A DNA stretch of 64,000 bases from contig NC_135569.1 in NCBI RefSeq assembly GCF_964340395.1, positions 12,946,019-13,010,018 of the forward strand, read 5' to 3'. The notes under the pieces are model-generated. The model did not search any database, had not been told where the DNA came from, and saw only the letters and a program-made list of their open reading frames with translations. Source of the DNA: Glandiceps talaboti. Its lineage: Eukaryota > Hemichordata > Enteropneusta > Spengelidae. Each line of letters begins with the position of its first letter. Positions within the stretch are counted from its first letter, which is position 1. Position numbers and translations under genes: made by a program. Shown here piece by piece: positions 37,231 to 48,544 of this stretch.

Positions 37231-38620
37231 CAAGAGACAGTTGACGTGACCCGTTGAGGGCGTCCTTCACGACTGGACGAATGCAGTGCATGGGTGCAGT
37301 GTACATGGTGTAAGTGCAGTGCAGGGAGTGCGGGGAAATCAGTAGTCTATCAGCTAGCCCTCGGATGTTCTTCCGATAAAATATGACACACAGCCGAACA
37401 ACGCTATCGAGGATGGAACCAGGCCCTCACATGCGAACTTCGTTCGCTTATAGTTATAGCATCGAAAGAAAGCCCGAACGTCTAGCAGCAAGACTAGGAA
37501 ATCAGCTGCAGAGACCAGAGTGTAAAAGCACGTTGACTGACTAGTAGTACATGTACACTCAGTCACTAAATGACAACAAACAAAAGTTAAAATGGGTGAT
37601 AGGTGTCCAGAAACTCAACCTGTTTTATTTCACGCCCCTATGGGCGCTCACCATTAATCACAACGGGGCCGCGGGGCTATCAGGCACTGCATTTCGATGG
37701 CAAGTCAATGGTCATCTCTTTAGTTTTAGACACATTTAGCTCCGAGAAATTTGTCCACTCAGAAAATTGTTTGACTGAATTAATTTCGATACACATTCAC
37801 AGAGTCTGCTAATTGCTAGAGAGCAAGTATGGCAGCAGCATCATGATATAGACTTGTAGGAATCCGTCAATCAAATACCTTGATCGCTTTGCAACTTTTA
37901 ATATACTGTGATGGTCAATATTTTTGCACATATTTTTGTGATCACCGCCCACACAGCGCCCTCAACGCCCTTAAAAATAGACGTATGTCGGCATGAGAAC
38001 GAGGCTGTTCTGTTGTATGAAATGATGGTCGTCCTCGCTGTCGACGTCTTTGTATAGCTGGAGAAAACGCCGACGTCGTACGTAACTTACAAAGTTGTCA
38101 ACCATAAACGGTTAGCGGTAGGTATACTGTTGAATGCAATGTTATATTTTTATAAGAATGCTGAAATGGCGTGATGATATGCGTAAACGGTGAATTTAGG
38201 CTTCCTACTTGTACTACATTTGCGCTAGTATCACAGAACAAGGCTAGCAGAATAGACGGTGCACGTAAGTTTGGACTCGCATTCTACACGTGTTCGTTCT
38301 CTAGGAAAATGTGTCTCGTACATCACTTTCTTGTCTGCAAGCAGGACTATTAAGACAATACTTTTTCCGGCTCCTCCTCGGCGGTGGTGGCAATCCCTGG
38401 TTGGGTGGGGGTAACCCTTGGTTGTTAGCCAAATTTCAAATGTACCCCTTTTCCCAGAATATTTCAATGAAAAACACCTCTTTTTGATTTTTGTTAGCAA
38501 ATCTTGGAGAATATCACTGCAGGTTTTTATCACTGGGAGGTTTTACCTTCAAGAACACCTAATCAATACACTCCGCATACACTGTTTGCCCTAATGTTGG
38601 GAGAGTGATCTGAAAAAGTA
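37231..38620. other. Intergenic, no gene recognised
   Basis: This stretch holds short tandem TGCAGTG motifs near 37280-37325 and otherwise no recognised coding sequence or repeat. A 100-codon frame on the - strand (38231-38533) has no recognisable domain and was not accepted. Confidence 0.5.
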
Positions 38621-38639
38621 CCCCATTTTACGATTCCAC

Positions 38640-38990
38640 AACGAGTCTTTCTTCTGCAGAAGACGTTGTCAAAGTTTAAATTTCAAAAAGCTTTAAAGTC
38701 TTACTTATCAGCTTTGTGATTTTGTTTTCTTTTTTCTCCGTATATTCCGTATATTCTTTATAGATTTTTTTTTCTCGACACTGACTTTTTTGTAAATTTT
38801 ATTGCAGTAATAATTGTGGGCTGTGGACTCGATTAGTCCATTGGGACTACTTCCATAGTCCAAACCAGATATAATGTTGTATTCTTTTGTTATATTTTGT
38901 TTGTTTTGAATTGTAAGTTTGTAATACTTGAGTTTATATTCAACTTTGTTCTATTTATTTATGTCTGGTTGAATAAAGATTCATTTCACA
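38640..38990 (+). pseudogene. LINE 3' end (CR1/L2-like), 5'-truncated
   Basis: An open stretch ending KFKFQKALKSYLSAL followed by TGA (about 38720) looks like the final residues of a CR1/L2-type ORF2 product. An AT-rich 3' UTR follows, ending TGGTTGAATAAAGATTCATT at about 38965-38990, the usual form of these LINE tails. No upstream RT domain is present. Confidence 0.5.
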
Positions 38991-39154
38991 GATGGCCGAT
39001 GAAAAACACCCCCTTTTCCATGAAATATCTAACAAGCATGCGTACTCGCTTCATCTGGGAATGCCACCACCGGGGGCTCTTCTTCCTTGTCTCCATGTGG
39101 ATCTAAGGGAGCTGTCATTATTAACGGCCTGGGGGGAGAGGTCACTCAGAAATT

Positions 39155-39195
39155 GCAAGTTGTGTGTGTGTGTGTGTGTGGGGGGGGGGGGTGCT
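39155..39195 (+). repeat. (GT)n then poly-G tract; further (TATG)n at 39569-39610
   Basis: A short microsatellite and a homopolymer tract between the LINE tail and the zinc-finger gene. A fragment of the dispersed repeat seen at 3105 and 34600 follows at about 39215-39250. Confidence 0.8.
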
Positions 39196-39580
39196 ACTAT
39201 AAAATTGTTCTTCATAAGGCCTAAACAAATTAGTTGTTTGGTTCCAGTTACATACCCGACCCCATGATGACATCATTGCGTCCCCCACAAGATTTTAGTT
39301 TAAACAGACTGGAGGTGAAGTCCTGGTTGGACATTTGCATATCACATCAGTCCTAGATCCTAGAAACATGAGAATGATGATAACAGCTTGTCAATTTGTG
39401 ATGGATTACTACTGACATGTGCTGTTCGTGCTTTGCCCACCATTGGGTTGAACCACAATTAACGCCTAGAGCAACGAGATTGACTAGATGACATGGTATG
39501 AAGATAATGTAGTACGGAATATGGACCATACATGCGTGTGTGTGTGCGTACATGCATGTATGCATTCGTATGTATGTATG

Positions 39581-39613
<33 letters not shown>

Positions 39614-39765
39614 GTGGCATAAATAGATAATCGTACAATTCTGTTTTAACAGGTACCTGATACTTAGATGATAGAAGTGCTAACAAGACATAGAGAATAT
39701 TAAAAGTCAAGCAAGAAAATTCTGTAAGTACAATAGCGTTATGGCTGAGTCACCTTTCTGTTGTG

Positions 39766-41565
39766 ATGAAGAAATCAATGATGAAAGATAAAGAACAGAG
39801 ACAAGACCGAGAAGAAGTGGTGGTGAAACAGGAAGATAAGAATGACCAGGGTCATTATGATGCAGAACCGAGACAAAACCGAGAGGAAGTGGTCGTGAAG
39901 CAGGAAGGTGTGAACAACCAGGGTCATTATGATGAAGAACAGAGTCAAGACCGAGAGGAAGTGATTGTGAAACAGGAAGGTGTGAACAACCAGGGTCATT
40001 ATGATGAAGAACAGAGACAAGACAAAGAGGAAGTGATGGTGAAACCGGAAGATAAGAATGACCAGGGTCATTATGATGAAGAACAGAGACAAGACCGTGA
40101 GGAAGTGGTGGTGAAGCAGGAAGGTGTGAACAACCAGGGTCATTATGATGAAGAACAGAGACAAGACCGAGAGGAAGTGGTGGTGAAGCAGGAAGGTGTG
40201 AACAACCAGGGTCATTATGATGAAGAAATTATTGTAAACATAAAACCCGATTTAACAACTGTTCATTATTTTGATAAACGTTTCCCGGTCAAGGTTGAAT
40301 CCCAATCAAATATTGTTGGAAACATCTTTACAAACGACACAGTGAATGAAGATATGCAAATAATAACCAAAGATTCTGTGATACCAGGCAACTATGATAC
40401 AGAACAAACGTACTGGAAAGTAACAAGTGAAGACATTAAAAACCCTGTTCACACTGTGACAAGCAACAAACCTAAACGACTCGCCACAGTGGAACACCCA
40501 GACTATAACAAAGAAACTTCACAAATAAGGAGAGTGGAATGCAGAGAGTCTGGCATGACTGTAGGAGTTCATGGAAATTTCACTGGGGGTTATGAAATTC
40601 CCTTTCCTATTGGGATAAAGCAAGTGCACTTTCCTTGTGAAATGAAGCCATCAGATGACCATGGATGTGATTTCAAGAAATACAACTGTAACAATACAAA
40701 ATCAATGACAGAATGCATTTCTAGTGAAAGGCAATTTGTATGTCAAGAGTGTAGTCATGTTTTTAGTCAAATCGGTCATCTAAATGAACACATGAGGATA
40801 CACACAAATGAAAGATCATTTGTTTGTGAAGAGTGTGGTAAAGGGTTTAAACAAAATGGCAGTCTTGAAGTACACATGAGAATCCACACAAATGAAACAC
40901 TGTTTGTTTGCAAAGAATGTGGTAAACGGTTTAATAGCAGTAGTTCTCTGAAAAGCCACATGAGGATCCACACAAATGAAAGATCATTTGTTTGCAAAGA
41001 GTGTGGTAAAGGGTTTAATAGGAGTAGCTATATGAAAGACCACATGAGGACCCACACAAATGAAAGATCATTTGTTTGTGAAGAGTGTGGTAAAGGGTTT
41101 AAACAAAATGGCAGTCTTAAAGTACACATAAGGATCCATGCAAATGAAAGATCATTTGTTTGTAAAGAGTGTGGTAAAGGGTATAATAGGAGTAGTTATC
41201 TGAAAGACCACATGAGGATCCACATAAATGAAAGACCATTTGTTTGCAAAGAGTGTGGTAAAGGATTTAATAGGAGTAGTTATCTGAAAGACCACATGAG
41301 GATCCACACAAATGAAAGACCATTTGTTTGCAAAGAGTGTGGTAATAGGTTTAATAGGAGTAGTTCTCTGAAAAGCCACATAAGGACCCACACAAATGAA
41401 AGATCATTTGTTTGCAAAGAGTGTGGTAAAGGGTTTAATTGGAGTTGTTCGCTGAAAAACCACATGAGGATACACACAAATGAAAGTCAAGTTGTTTGTA
41501 AAGTGTGTGGTAAAGGGTTTAATCAAAATGGTAATCTTAAAGTACACATGAAGATTCATACATGA
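39766..41565 (+). CDS. C2H2 zinc-finger protein with tandem SUMO-site repeats (599 aa)
   Basis: Single coding exon. The first ATG of the long frame is 39766; the GTG just before it is not a start. Residues about 18-160 are six tandem 24-residue repeats of the form EEVVVKQEG..NQGHYDEEQRQDR. Each contains a psi-K-x-E SUMO consensus (VKQE or VKPE), and another VKVE follows. A non-repeated linker of about 160 residues leads to ten C2H2 fingers (CxxC-x12-HxxxH) joined by TNER(S/P)F linkers instead of the usual TGEKPF. Fingers fall into a few near-identical types (NRSSYLKDH, KQNGSLKVH, NSSSSLKSH), so the array grew by recent duplication. Likely a nuclear DNA-binding regulator, perhaps a repressor if sumoylated (inference). 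An upstream ATG at 39741 in another frame encodes 16 codons and overlaps the start. The acceptor-like TTTTAACAG at about 39651 suggests a spliced 5' UTR. Confidence 0.88.
   Translation: MKKSMMKDKEQRQDREEVVVKQEDKNDQGHYDAEPRQNREEVVVKQEGVNNQGHYDEEQSQDREEVIVKQEGVNNQGHYDEEQRQDKEEVMVKPEDKNDQGHYDEEQRQDREEVVVKQEGVNNQGHYDEEQRQDREEVVVKQEGVNNQGHYDEEIIVNIKPDLTTVHYFDKRFPVKVESQSNIVGNIFTNDTVNEDMQIITKDSVIPGNYDTEQTYWKVTSEDIKNPVHTVTSNKPKRLATVEHPDYNKETSQIRRVECRESGMTVGVHGNFTGGYEIPFPIGIKQVHFPCEMKPSDDHGCDFKKYNCNNTKSMTECISSERQFVCQECSHVFSQIGHLNEHMRIHTNERSFVCEECGKGFKQNGSLEVHMRIHTNETLFVCKECGKRFNSSSSLKSHMRIHTNERSFVCKECGKGFNRSSYMKDHMRTHTNERSFVCEECGKGFKQNGSLKVHIRIHANERSFVCKECGKGYNRSSYLKDHMRIHINERPFVCKECGKGFNRSSYLKDHMRIHTNERPFVCKECGNRFNRSSSLKSHIRTHTNERSFVCKECGKGFNWSCSLKNHMRIHTNESQVVCKVCGKGFNQNGNLKVHMKIHT
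39816..40230 (+). repeat. 72-bp coding minisatellite (SUMO-site repeat)
   Basis: Six in-frame 72-bp units in the zinc-finger gene built on GTGGTGAAGCAGGAAGGTGT and CAGGGTCATTATGATGAAGA. Low divergence between units indicates recent expansion or homogenisation. Antisense open frames over this stretch are shadows. Confidence 0.9.
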
Positions 41566-41940
41566 AATGCAAGTGAAAGTCCATTTGTTTGTAAAGAATG
41601 TGGTAAACGTTTGAATCACAATGGTACTCTGAAAGCACATGTGAGGAGCCATGCAAGTGAAAGACCATTTGTTTGTGAAAAGTGAGACCAAGGGTTTAGA
41701 ACCAGTGGTCATCTAAAAGTCACACATCAGGATACACACTAAAGAAAGATCATCTCTGTGAAATGCGTGGTACAGGGGTTAACAAAAGGGGTGATCTGAA
41801 AGTACACAAGGATAGTAAAAGACCATTTGCATGTAAAGAGTGTAGTAAAGGGTTCAGTTATAGTAATGGATTGAAAAGAGGGGAGAAAATTCAAATGAAA
41901 GGAGTACGGTGAAGGGTGCATCAGTGTGGCAGTCTGAAAA
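41566..41940 (+). pseudogene. Decayed zinc fingers downstream of the stop codon
   Basis: Directly after the TGA at 41563-41565, in the same frame, comes SESPFVCKECGKRLNHNG and a second finger ending FVCEK-stop, where the second zinc cysteine TGT has become TGA. Further finger-like pieces (AGAGTGTAGTAAAGGGTTCAG and others) continue with frameshifts to about 41940. The fingers once extended further, and the gene was shortened by nonsense mutation. Confidence 0.85.
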
Positions 41941-42919
41941 AAAACCCAGACATTGTGATTCATACGTAAAAAGGATAATACAAAGTGTACCTTCTTGGTT
42001 AATACAAGTATTTTTCTGTACACCACGAATTTCCTACCGACAACGTAAACCAGTTGGTTACTGGGATCGTATGCTGTCTATCTGTTCTGTTTTTTCCAAG
42101 TTCGTATGAAGGAATACCAAACGTGTTGTATTTATATGGAAGGTACTCTGTTGAGAGAGGCTCTAACGTCACCGTCCCTGTGACAATTTCACACACCACA
42201 ATTTCGATCAAAATTACGTACAAGTTCATTTTCAAACAGAACTACGAACGATCCGAATTTCACACACAGCATAAGATGTGTTCGATCAAACAAAATTGTT
42301 CTTACTGAGTTATTCCATCGACTTTCAAAACTGATGATGACAAACTGTCATTGTAGAAATTAGCTCAATTACATTATCTCTATTACAAGTTAACAATTGG
42401 TTACATTGGACAATTGATTATCGTAAAACAAACTAATTTAAATCTGTAATCTAATTACAGATGTCTAATTGTGTAATGACATTGGTGATCATGATACAGT
42501 ATATTCCACGCATAAAATATTTAATTTGCGACCAATGTCATTGGCGACCCATTAATAGCAATGACTTACACGTCACACAAGGACCTTTCAAGTGATTGAA
42601 ATTTTAATATTAGTATTGGTTCAATAATTATTACCATTATAAAAAAGTAACAAGTTTTTATCCGAGTTTTGTATGATTGAAAGTGTCCACATGAACACAG
42701 TAAACTGACAAAATGTATGCTAAGGATACATTCATTCCTAGGAGTTATCTATGACGTATATGACATACAATGTAGTTACTTGACCTTCGACCCTGCAAAG
42801 ATTTTAGACTTAAAGTCCATACTTTTTACAGATTGTATAGCAACTTGGGGAGTTGGGAGTTACACACACACACACACACACACACACACCACACACGTAT
42901 ACATACATACATACATACA

Positions 42920-42956
<37 letters not shown>

Positions 42957-44724
42957 ACTGAGTGAGTGAGTGAGTGAGTGACTGACTGACTGACTGACTG
43001 ACTGAGTGGGATGGCGGGTTGACGGGTGAGTGAGAGAGAGACAGAAAAAGATAGGCAGATAAAGACGCACAAAAAAACAATATAGGACAACGTAGAGCAA
43101 TGTTTCAATACATTCGAGCACACAGTGGAGGAAGAGCTAGAAGTATAATTAATCTATGGATCATGTTACATGTAGTCAAATGCATGGATGAATATAATTA
43201 GCGTGTTAGTATTCCACTGACTCAGGGAATACAATGTTTCTTTAAATTTCTTCAGTTCCATTTCCATGTACGATGTCATATACATTTATGTATTTGAGCT
43301 GTCAAACATCTTTTGCCAAAATGTAAATCAATTTGAAAACAGTTTGATATTTTGCTGGTTTACTAGTGCATAGCGCTTAGAAGACTAATTTCTCCGACAA
43401 GGTGAAGTTATCTCTTACACGTACACAGTAAACTATTCATCAAAATGAACTACTTAAATAAATAACTTCTTAAATAATTAACTACTTGAATAATTTGTAT
43501 GAACTCCATTTTCTTGCAGTCTTTTTTTTTCATCTTGAATATTATGGCCACGTCTATAACTGTCTTTCATTGGAGTGATAATTTGTACATATACTGTCTT
43601 GTCATAATGATAAAGAATCTTTTGTTCATCCGATGGAATGACCACTCAAGTATTAGTTCGTAGTCATGGTAACCATCCAAAAGTTTTCCACTGAACGTAG
43701 TAATGAGTGATACTATTGTCAAATTAATCTCACAAAATATATGAATAACTTAATTTCACCTCTAAAACAGTATGTACAAATTTTTTATGTTAACAAGTAC
43801 TTATTTATCCAATTTACCGTTTTACCTTTCGTAATGAATGCATATTGTATGTCATCTTGTATCACTTTCATTCAATGTGAGAACATGTACCCATGTGTCT
43901 GTATGTGTGTTTGTGTACTATTATACAGTAATTTATAATGGTTTCATTGCTGTAATGGTTGTATACGTACGGTTCAAACAAATATTAAGTCTTATAACTA
44001 AGCTACAAATGTCCAGTAAAAATGAGCAGATGAATTGATGAAAACCAAACTATTCATTCATTTTATGAAATATACCCAATACAGAAATAAAAGTGATAGG
44101 ATATAAGATGCCATTTTATGTTTAGAATGTGGCCTGACATCGAGATACGGAGTATAAAGACTGAGTCCCCACTGTAGAAGTTTGCCTGACATCGAGATAG
44201 TGTAGACTGAGCCCCTAATCAACGGATAATACATTTCTCCTTTATACTCTGTAATTTTGACTAGATAAAATAATATTTGTTTTCATTGTTGTTGCTGCTG
44301 CTGATGTTCTTGCTTAATTATATTAATTTGCCCCCCCCCCCTCCAAGATAACCTAACATAAATGATAAATACATCATATATGCATAATTGTGTAACAAGA
44401 AATGGGTAAAAGGATTTTGGATTTGACCACCATTCATTTGTGATTCCAAATGAATGACTTTGTTACAAACAACATGATATTAAACCATTTATGAAATACT
44501 AAAAGATGAGTTCTTAGCCCAAAAACTTCAATGTAAATTATTCCTAGATATTGTCACCATTCACATTATATATGAAGACATTTTATCATCACAATAGCAA
44601 TGACGTCATTATTCAAAATTAAACTTGTTATATATACATCATTAGTTAGAAAGTAATTTGCATTTTTCGTCATGGGCTTATTGATTAGTTTTTCGCAATT
44701 TTTTCATAGAATTGCATTATCATT
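41941..44724. other. Intergenic; microsatellites only
   Basis: It holds the compound microsatellite at 42862-43065, a small tandem duplication near 44130-44210 (TGCCTGACATCGAGATA twice) and a C-tract near 44331-44341. No gene was recognised. Confidence 0.5.
42862..43065 (+). repeat. Compound microsatellite (AC)n-(TACA)n-(TGAG)n-(ACTG)n in a dispersed repeat
   Basis: After (AC)n and (TACA)n, the stretch TATAAACTGAGTGAG..GAGTGGGATGGCGG..GTGAGTGAGAGAGA..AGAAAAAGATAGGCA is also found at 63840-64000. Both copies carry the microsatellite blocks at the same positions, so they are parts of one dispersed element. Confidence 0.85.
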
Positions 44725-44730
44725 TATAAA
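44725..44730 (+). promoter_or_regulatory. Candidate TATA box of the FTP-GAIN gene
   Basis: TTTATAAAG lies 61-66 bases before the first ATG (44791). Transcription about 30 bp downstream would leave a 5' leader of about 35 nt. Motif and spacing evidence only. Confidence 0.4.
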
Positions 44731-44790
44731 GCAGATCACGTGTTACTAGTACTGTTTCTCAGTGAAGAGCGCGCTACCGACCCATCAACA

Positions 44791-47700
44791 ATGGAACTGG
44801 CAACTTCGAAGTTTCATACATGTGTTGGTTTTACTCTTGCCATTTTCTTTGGTGTATTCATTGTTAGATATACCTCAACTACAACCCCCAATACAGGTAA
44901 GTTGATATCATTAAACAATATATATATACCTAACGTATTGTAGTGATCAGCTGTTTGAAAATGTTCCAGTTTCATTTAAACAAAAAGTTGATGAGTATAA
45001 AAACGGCGTTACATTACAAGTTCATCTCATGAGGTAATACCATGGGAATGAATAGTTAAAAGCTGAACAATCTGTTAGCTTTCTTTGCTGCTTCATTCAC
45101 AGTCTTTACAATTAATGGGTAAGGCTTCATTGTCGAAAAACTTCATAACTTCTGCATGCGTTATGATATTCTATGCCATGCTGTGCTATGCTATGCTGTG
45201 CTATACGCTGTCATGCTATGGGATAAAGAGGTCTAGATGTGAATAAATGCTCCTGAGAATTTGCGGAGACATAGGAAGCTTTTGTTTTGGGACCTCGCCA
45301 TGTGTGCGACCAATGCCTTGCTTTACCATTGCTAGAAGCCAATTGTTTACTAGTGGGCTAGGCAAGCCAACTTTGGTATGAATTAGCCTTACTACATTCA
45401 GATAACCAGGTATACTTGATGGTTTCAAAGTCCTTGCAAGGAAGGATGCATATCGTGCAATAGTCACTTGTAACTATGGTATAGACTTTATTCCAAAATA
45501 CAGACAAAACCTCAGGTAAGCTTTCTTCTGTGAATTGTATGCCCGTTTTATCGTCACGGTGTATGCTGCCTGTTTATACTTTTCCAAGTCTTCATCCAGT
45601 TGTCGAAAGTGCCAGTTGACAGTGCCTGTAGTAAATCAGAATATGAGTTGCTGGTCATGTAATTGTTCCAATTCCGCAAGGGGTAATGATTGGTTTGCAA
45701 GATTCTTAGAAGCTCATTGCCTTAAAGTAGTATTTATTGTGATACATACGTGACAAAGCGTCCGCATTATTGTCTGTGGAAGAAACGTAGTGTGCAGTGA
45801 TGTGAATGTTAGATGTAGCTGATAGCCAAAACAATTCTCTTAGCCAGGTCATTGCTAGTTTGTTGGTAGAAGTGCCTTTGTTTATCATATACACAGTTGC
45901 CGTTATATCTGTTTAGACAACTATGCGTTTACTCCGCCAACGCTTGTGCCACCGTCTACAGGCGAGTAACAGAGTGAACAGTTCTTTGTTATTAATGTTC
46001 ATTTGTGAATTGTCAGGAAAGTCCGCTTGCCAATTAGTACAAAACCATTCGCCCATGAAATAGCCAGCTCCCACCATAGTACTCGCGTTGGTGACAAATT
46101 CCTGTTTGGGTAACGGTTCGCTTTCCATGAAAAAGGCCGTACCATTAAAGACGTTGCACAGGTTTGCCCACCATTGTATATCTGCTGCCGCTTGTTGATT
46201 TATCTGCATATGATGTAATTGATGCTGTAAAGTGTTCATTAAATCTATAAGCCGTCGCAAGAATGTTCGACCACCACGTATTACTTTTGCTATTTAATTA
46301 ATACTATTTAATTTGCCAACTAACCGCTGTAGTTCCTGCTTTGTTGCACGTTTACGTTTAGTCCATAATTTCAAAGTATTATCAAATCTTACGGAAATGG
46401 CAAGGCGTGTATTGGAATGATAAACTGCATATGGGACGATATGTGTGGTATGAATATAATAGACTTTATTTATCAAGGCCCTGAAACCCCACGGCTTCGC
46501 CGCAAGGGCAGAGCCAGGAATTGACTCCCTCACCCCAAGGCCAGAAGTCGTGACGTATTTTACAAATCATTTTACAGGAAAACTTGGAATGTCTATTGTC
46601 TAAACATGTCTATATGTAAATTGCGCCAATGACGCATAGGTCTGTGAGTTTGAAACAAAAGGACGCCTTGAGGACAATTGTTTAGATGCATACAGATCAT
46701 GTCACGGTTGTTTGCCAATAACTGGTTTCTGTACATAAGACGATATTTGTTATTCCCTTTAATATCATGCGATTGTGCACAGTATAATGGCGAGGACGCC
46801 ATTTCCCAACCAGGGGGTGAATGTTACAGTCGTGTGTAGTAAAAGTACACTTTCAGACATATGTACATGCTAGGAGAATAAAGATACGTTTGTACCAGAA
46901 TTACGAGTCCAGAAACCAGTTATTGGCAAACAACTGTGACAATCATTATACCTATGCTATAGGGTTGGAGTTTCAGGCAAGATGCAATTGTTAACATTTA
47001 TTGCCTTGATTTCTCTGTTGCATAATTACAAAACAGAAATGTGAGTTACCAGACTATCTTTGATGATATTAAAAGGTCCACTGTAGTCTATGTAATTTGT
47101 CATTCCAAGACCTTGCCAAAGACATATTACTTACCTGGGAGATTGATAAACCTTATATAAGCTAAGTATTCTAATTACCAATTAATTAAGAATTTTTTTT
47201 ATACATTTTACATGGAAGGTGTTTGATGATGACAAGCACGTTAAATTTATTTCCCACTGTATATACGTGTTGTAGTGATCAGCTGTTTGAAAATGTTCCA
47301 GTGTCATATAAACAAAAGGTTTATGTGTATAAAAACGGCATTACATTACAAGTTCATCTCACATCTCATAAGGTAATACCATGGGACTGAATAGTTAAAA
47401 GTTGAACAATCTGGTAGCTTTCTTTGCTGCTTCCTTCACAGTCTTTACAATTAATGGGTAAGGCATCATTGTCGACCAACTTCATAACTTCTGTGTTATG
47501 ATATTATATGCCATGCTGTGCTATGCTATGCTGTGCCATGCCATGCAATACTATACTATGCTATGTTATGCTATGCTATGCTATGCCATGCCATGCCATG
47601 CTATGCCATGTCATGATATGCTATGTTACACTTTGCTATACCATACCATACCATACCATACCGTACCACACCACACCATGCTGTATTACACAATGCACCG

Positions 47701-48488
47701 CTACGCTACACTACACTACACTATATTACACTATACTACACTGTGTTAGGTTTAATAAAATTAATTGGTAAACAAGCTATGATACATTTTGCAACATATC
47801 CCCCATGCTGACCTTTTTAGTAACGGTTAACAGAAAGACTATATCGAATGCGAATCGAACCAATCGAATGCGTACAGCAGAGTACTTTACATAGTTTTTG
47901 AAGGTGTTTGATTTCCAGTCACCCTGATGTTTTATCAATAATGCAGGGATACCTAAACTGAAAGCACCCCCTCTACGGGAGGAGTGACCTGAGTATTTAG
48001 TTGCGTCATATCCACATAAAGAAAGTACTAGTTTGAATGTCTTTACAAACCTTGCATGAGGTAAAGTTGTCAGTGCCTGAGATGTTGACCTGTTTGTGGT
48101 CACATATGAAAAACGTGGGTCTGTTGGCTTAGTTAATGGTGATAACAATAACATGGAGTTTACAGCGGTCACTGGACACAACTGTGAGCCAGGTATTCTT
48201 GGTATTGGAATCCTAAAGATTCTTTGTCCAAACTGTATAGGTTTTGTATGTTTAATAATGAGCGTGCCACCCATTTCTGGCATTAATATATCTTGTCCGC
48301 ATAGTGACCTCTTGGGGTCATTTTTGCCTTGCAATATAGGAAGAAGTGTTGACTTCCTAGCAAAGGTGAAGAAGGCAATCACACATGCGCACCAGAAAGT
48401 AGCATTGAAAGGGATACAGAGGTCTAGATGTGAATAAATGCTCCTTAGAATTTGGGGAGACATAGGAAGTTTTTATTTTGGGACCTCG

Positions 48489-48544
<56 letters not shown>

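Noticed and set aside
38231-38533. 100-codon frame on the - strand downstream of the NCAPD2 promoter
   Set aside because: No domain recognised, no clear start context or splice structure, and low-complexity GGTGG/CCACC content. Chance frame.
39775-40215. 146-codon antisense frame opposite the SUMO-site repeats
   Set aside because: Periodic shadow of the 72-bp coding repeat; the + strand frame continues into intact zinc fingers.
40776-41712. Antisense frames with repeated HSLQTNDLSFVWILMW-like segments
   Set aside because: Mirror image of the repeated C2H2 finger units on the other strand.
47498-47811. ML(C/H)YAM-type frames
   Set aside because: Pentanucleotide repeat inside the DIRS-like element, not a gene.
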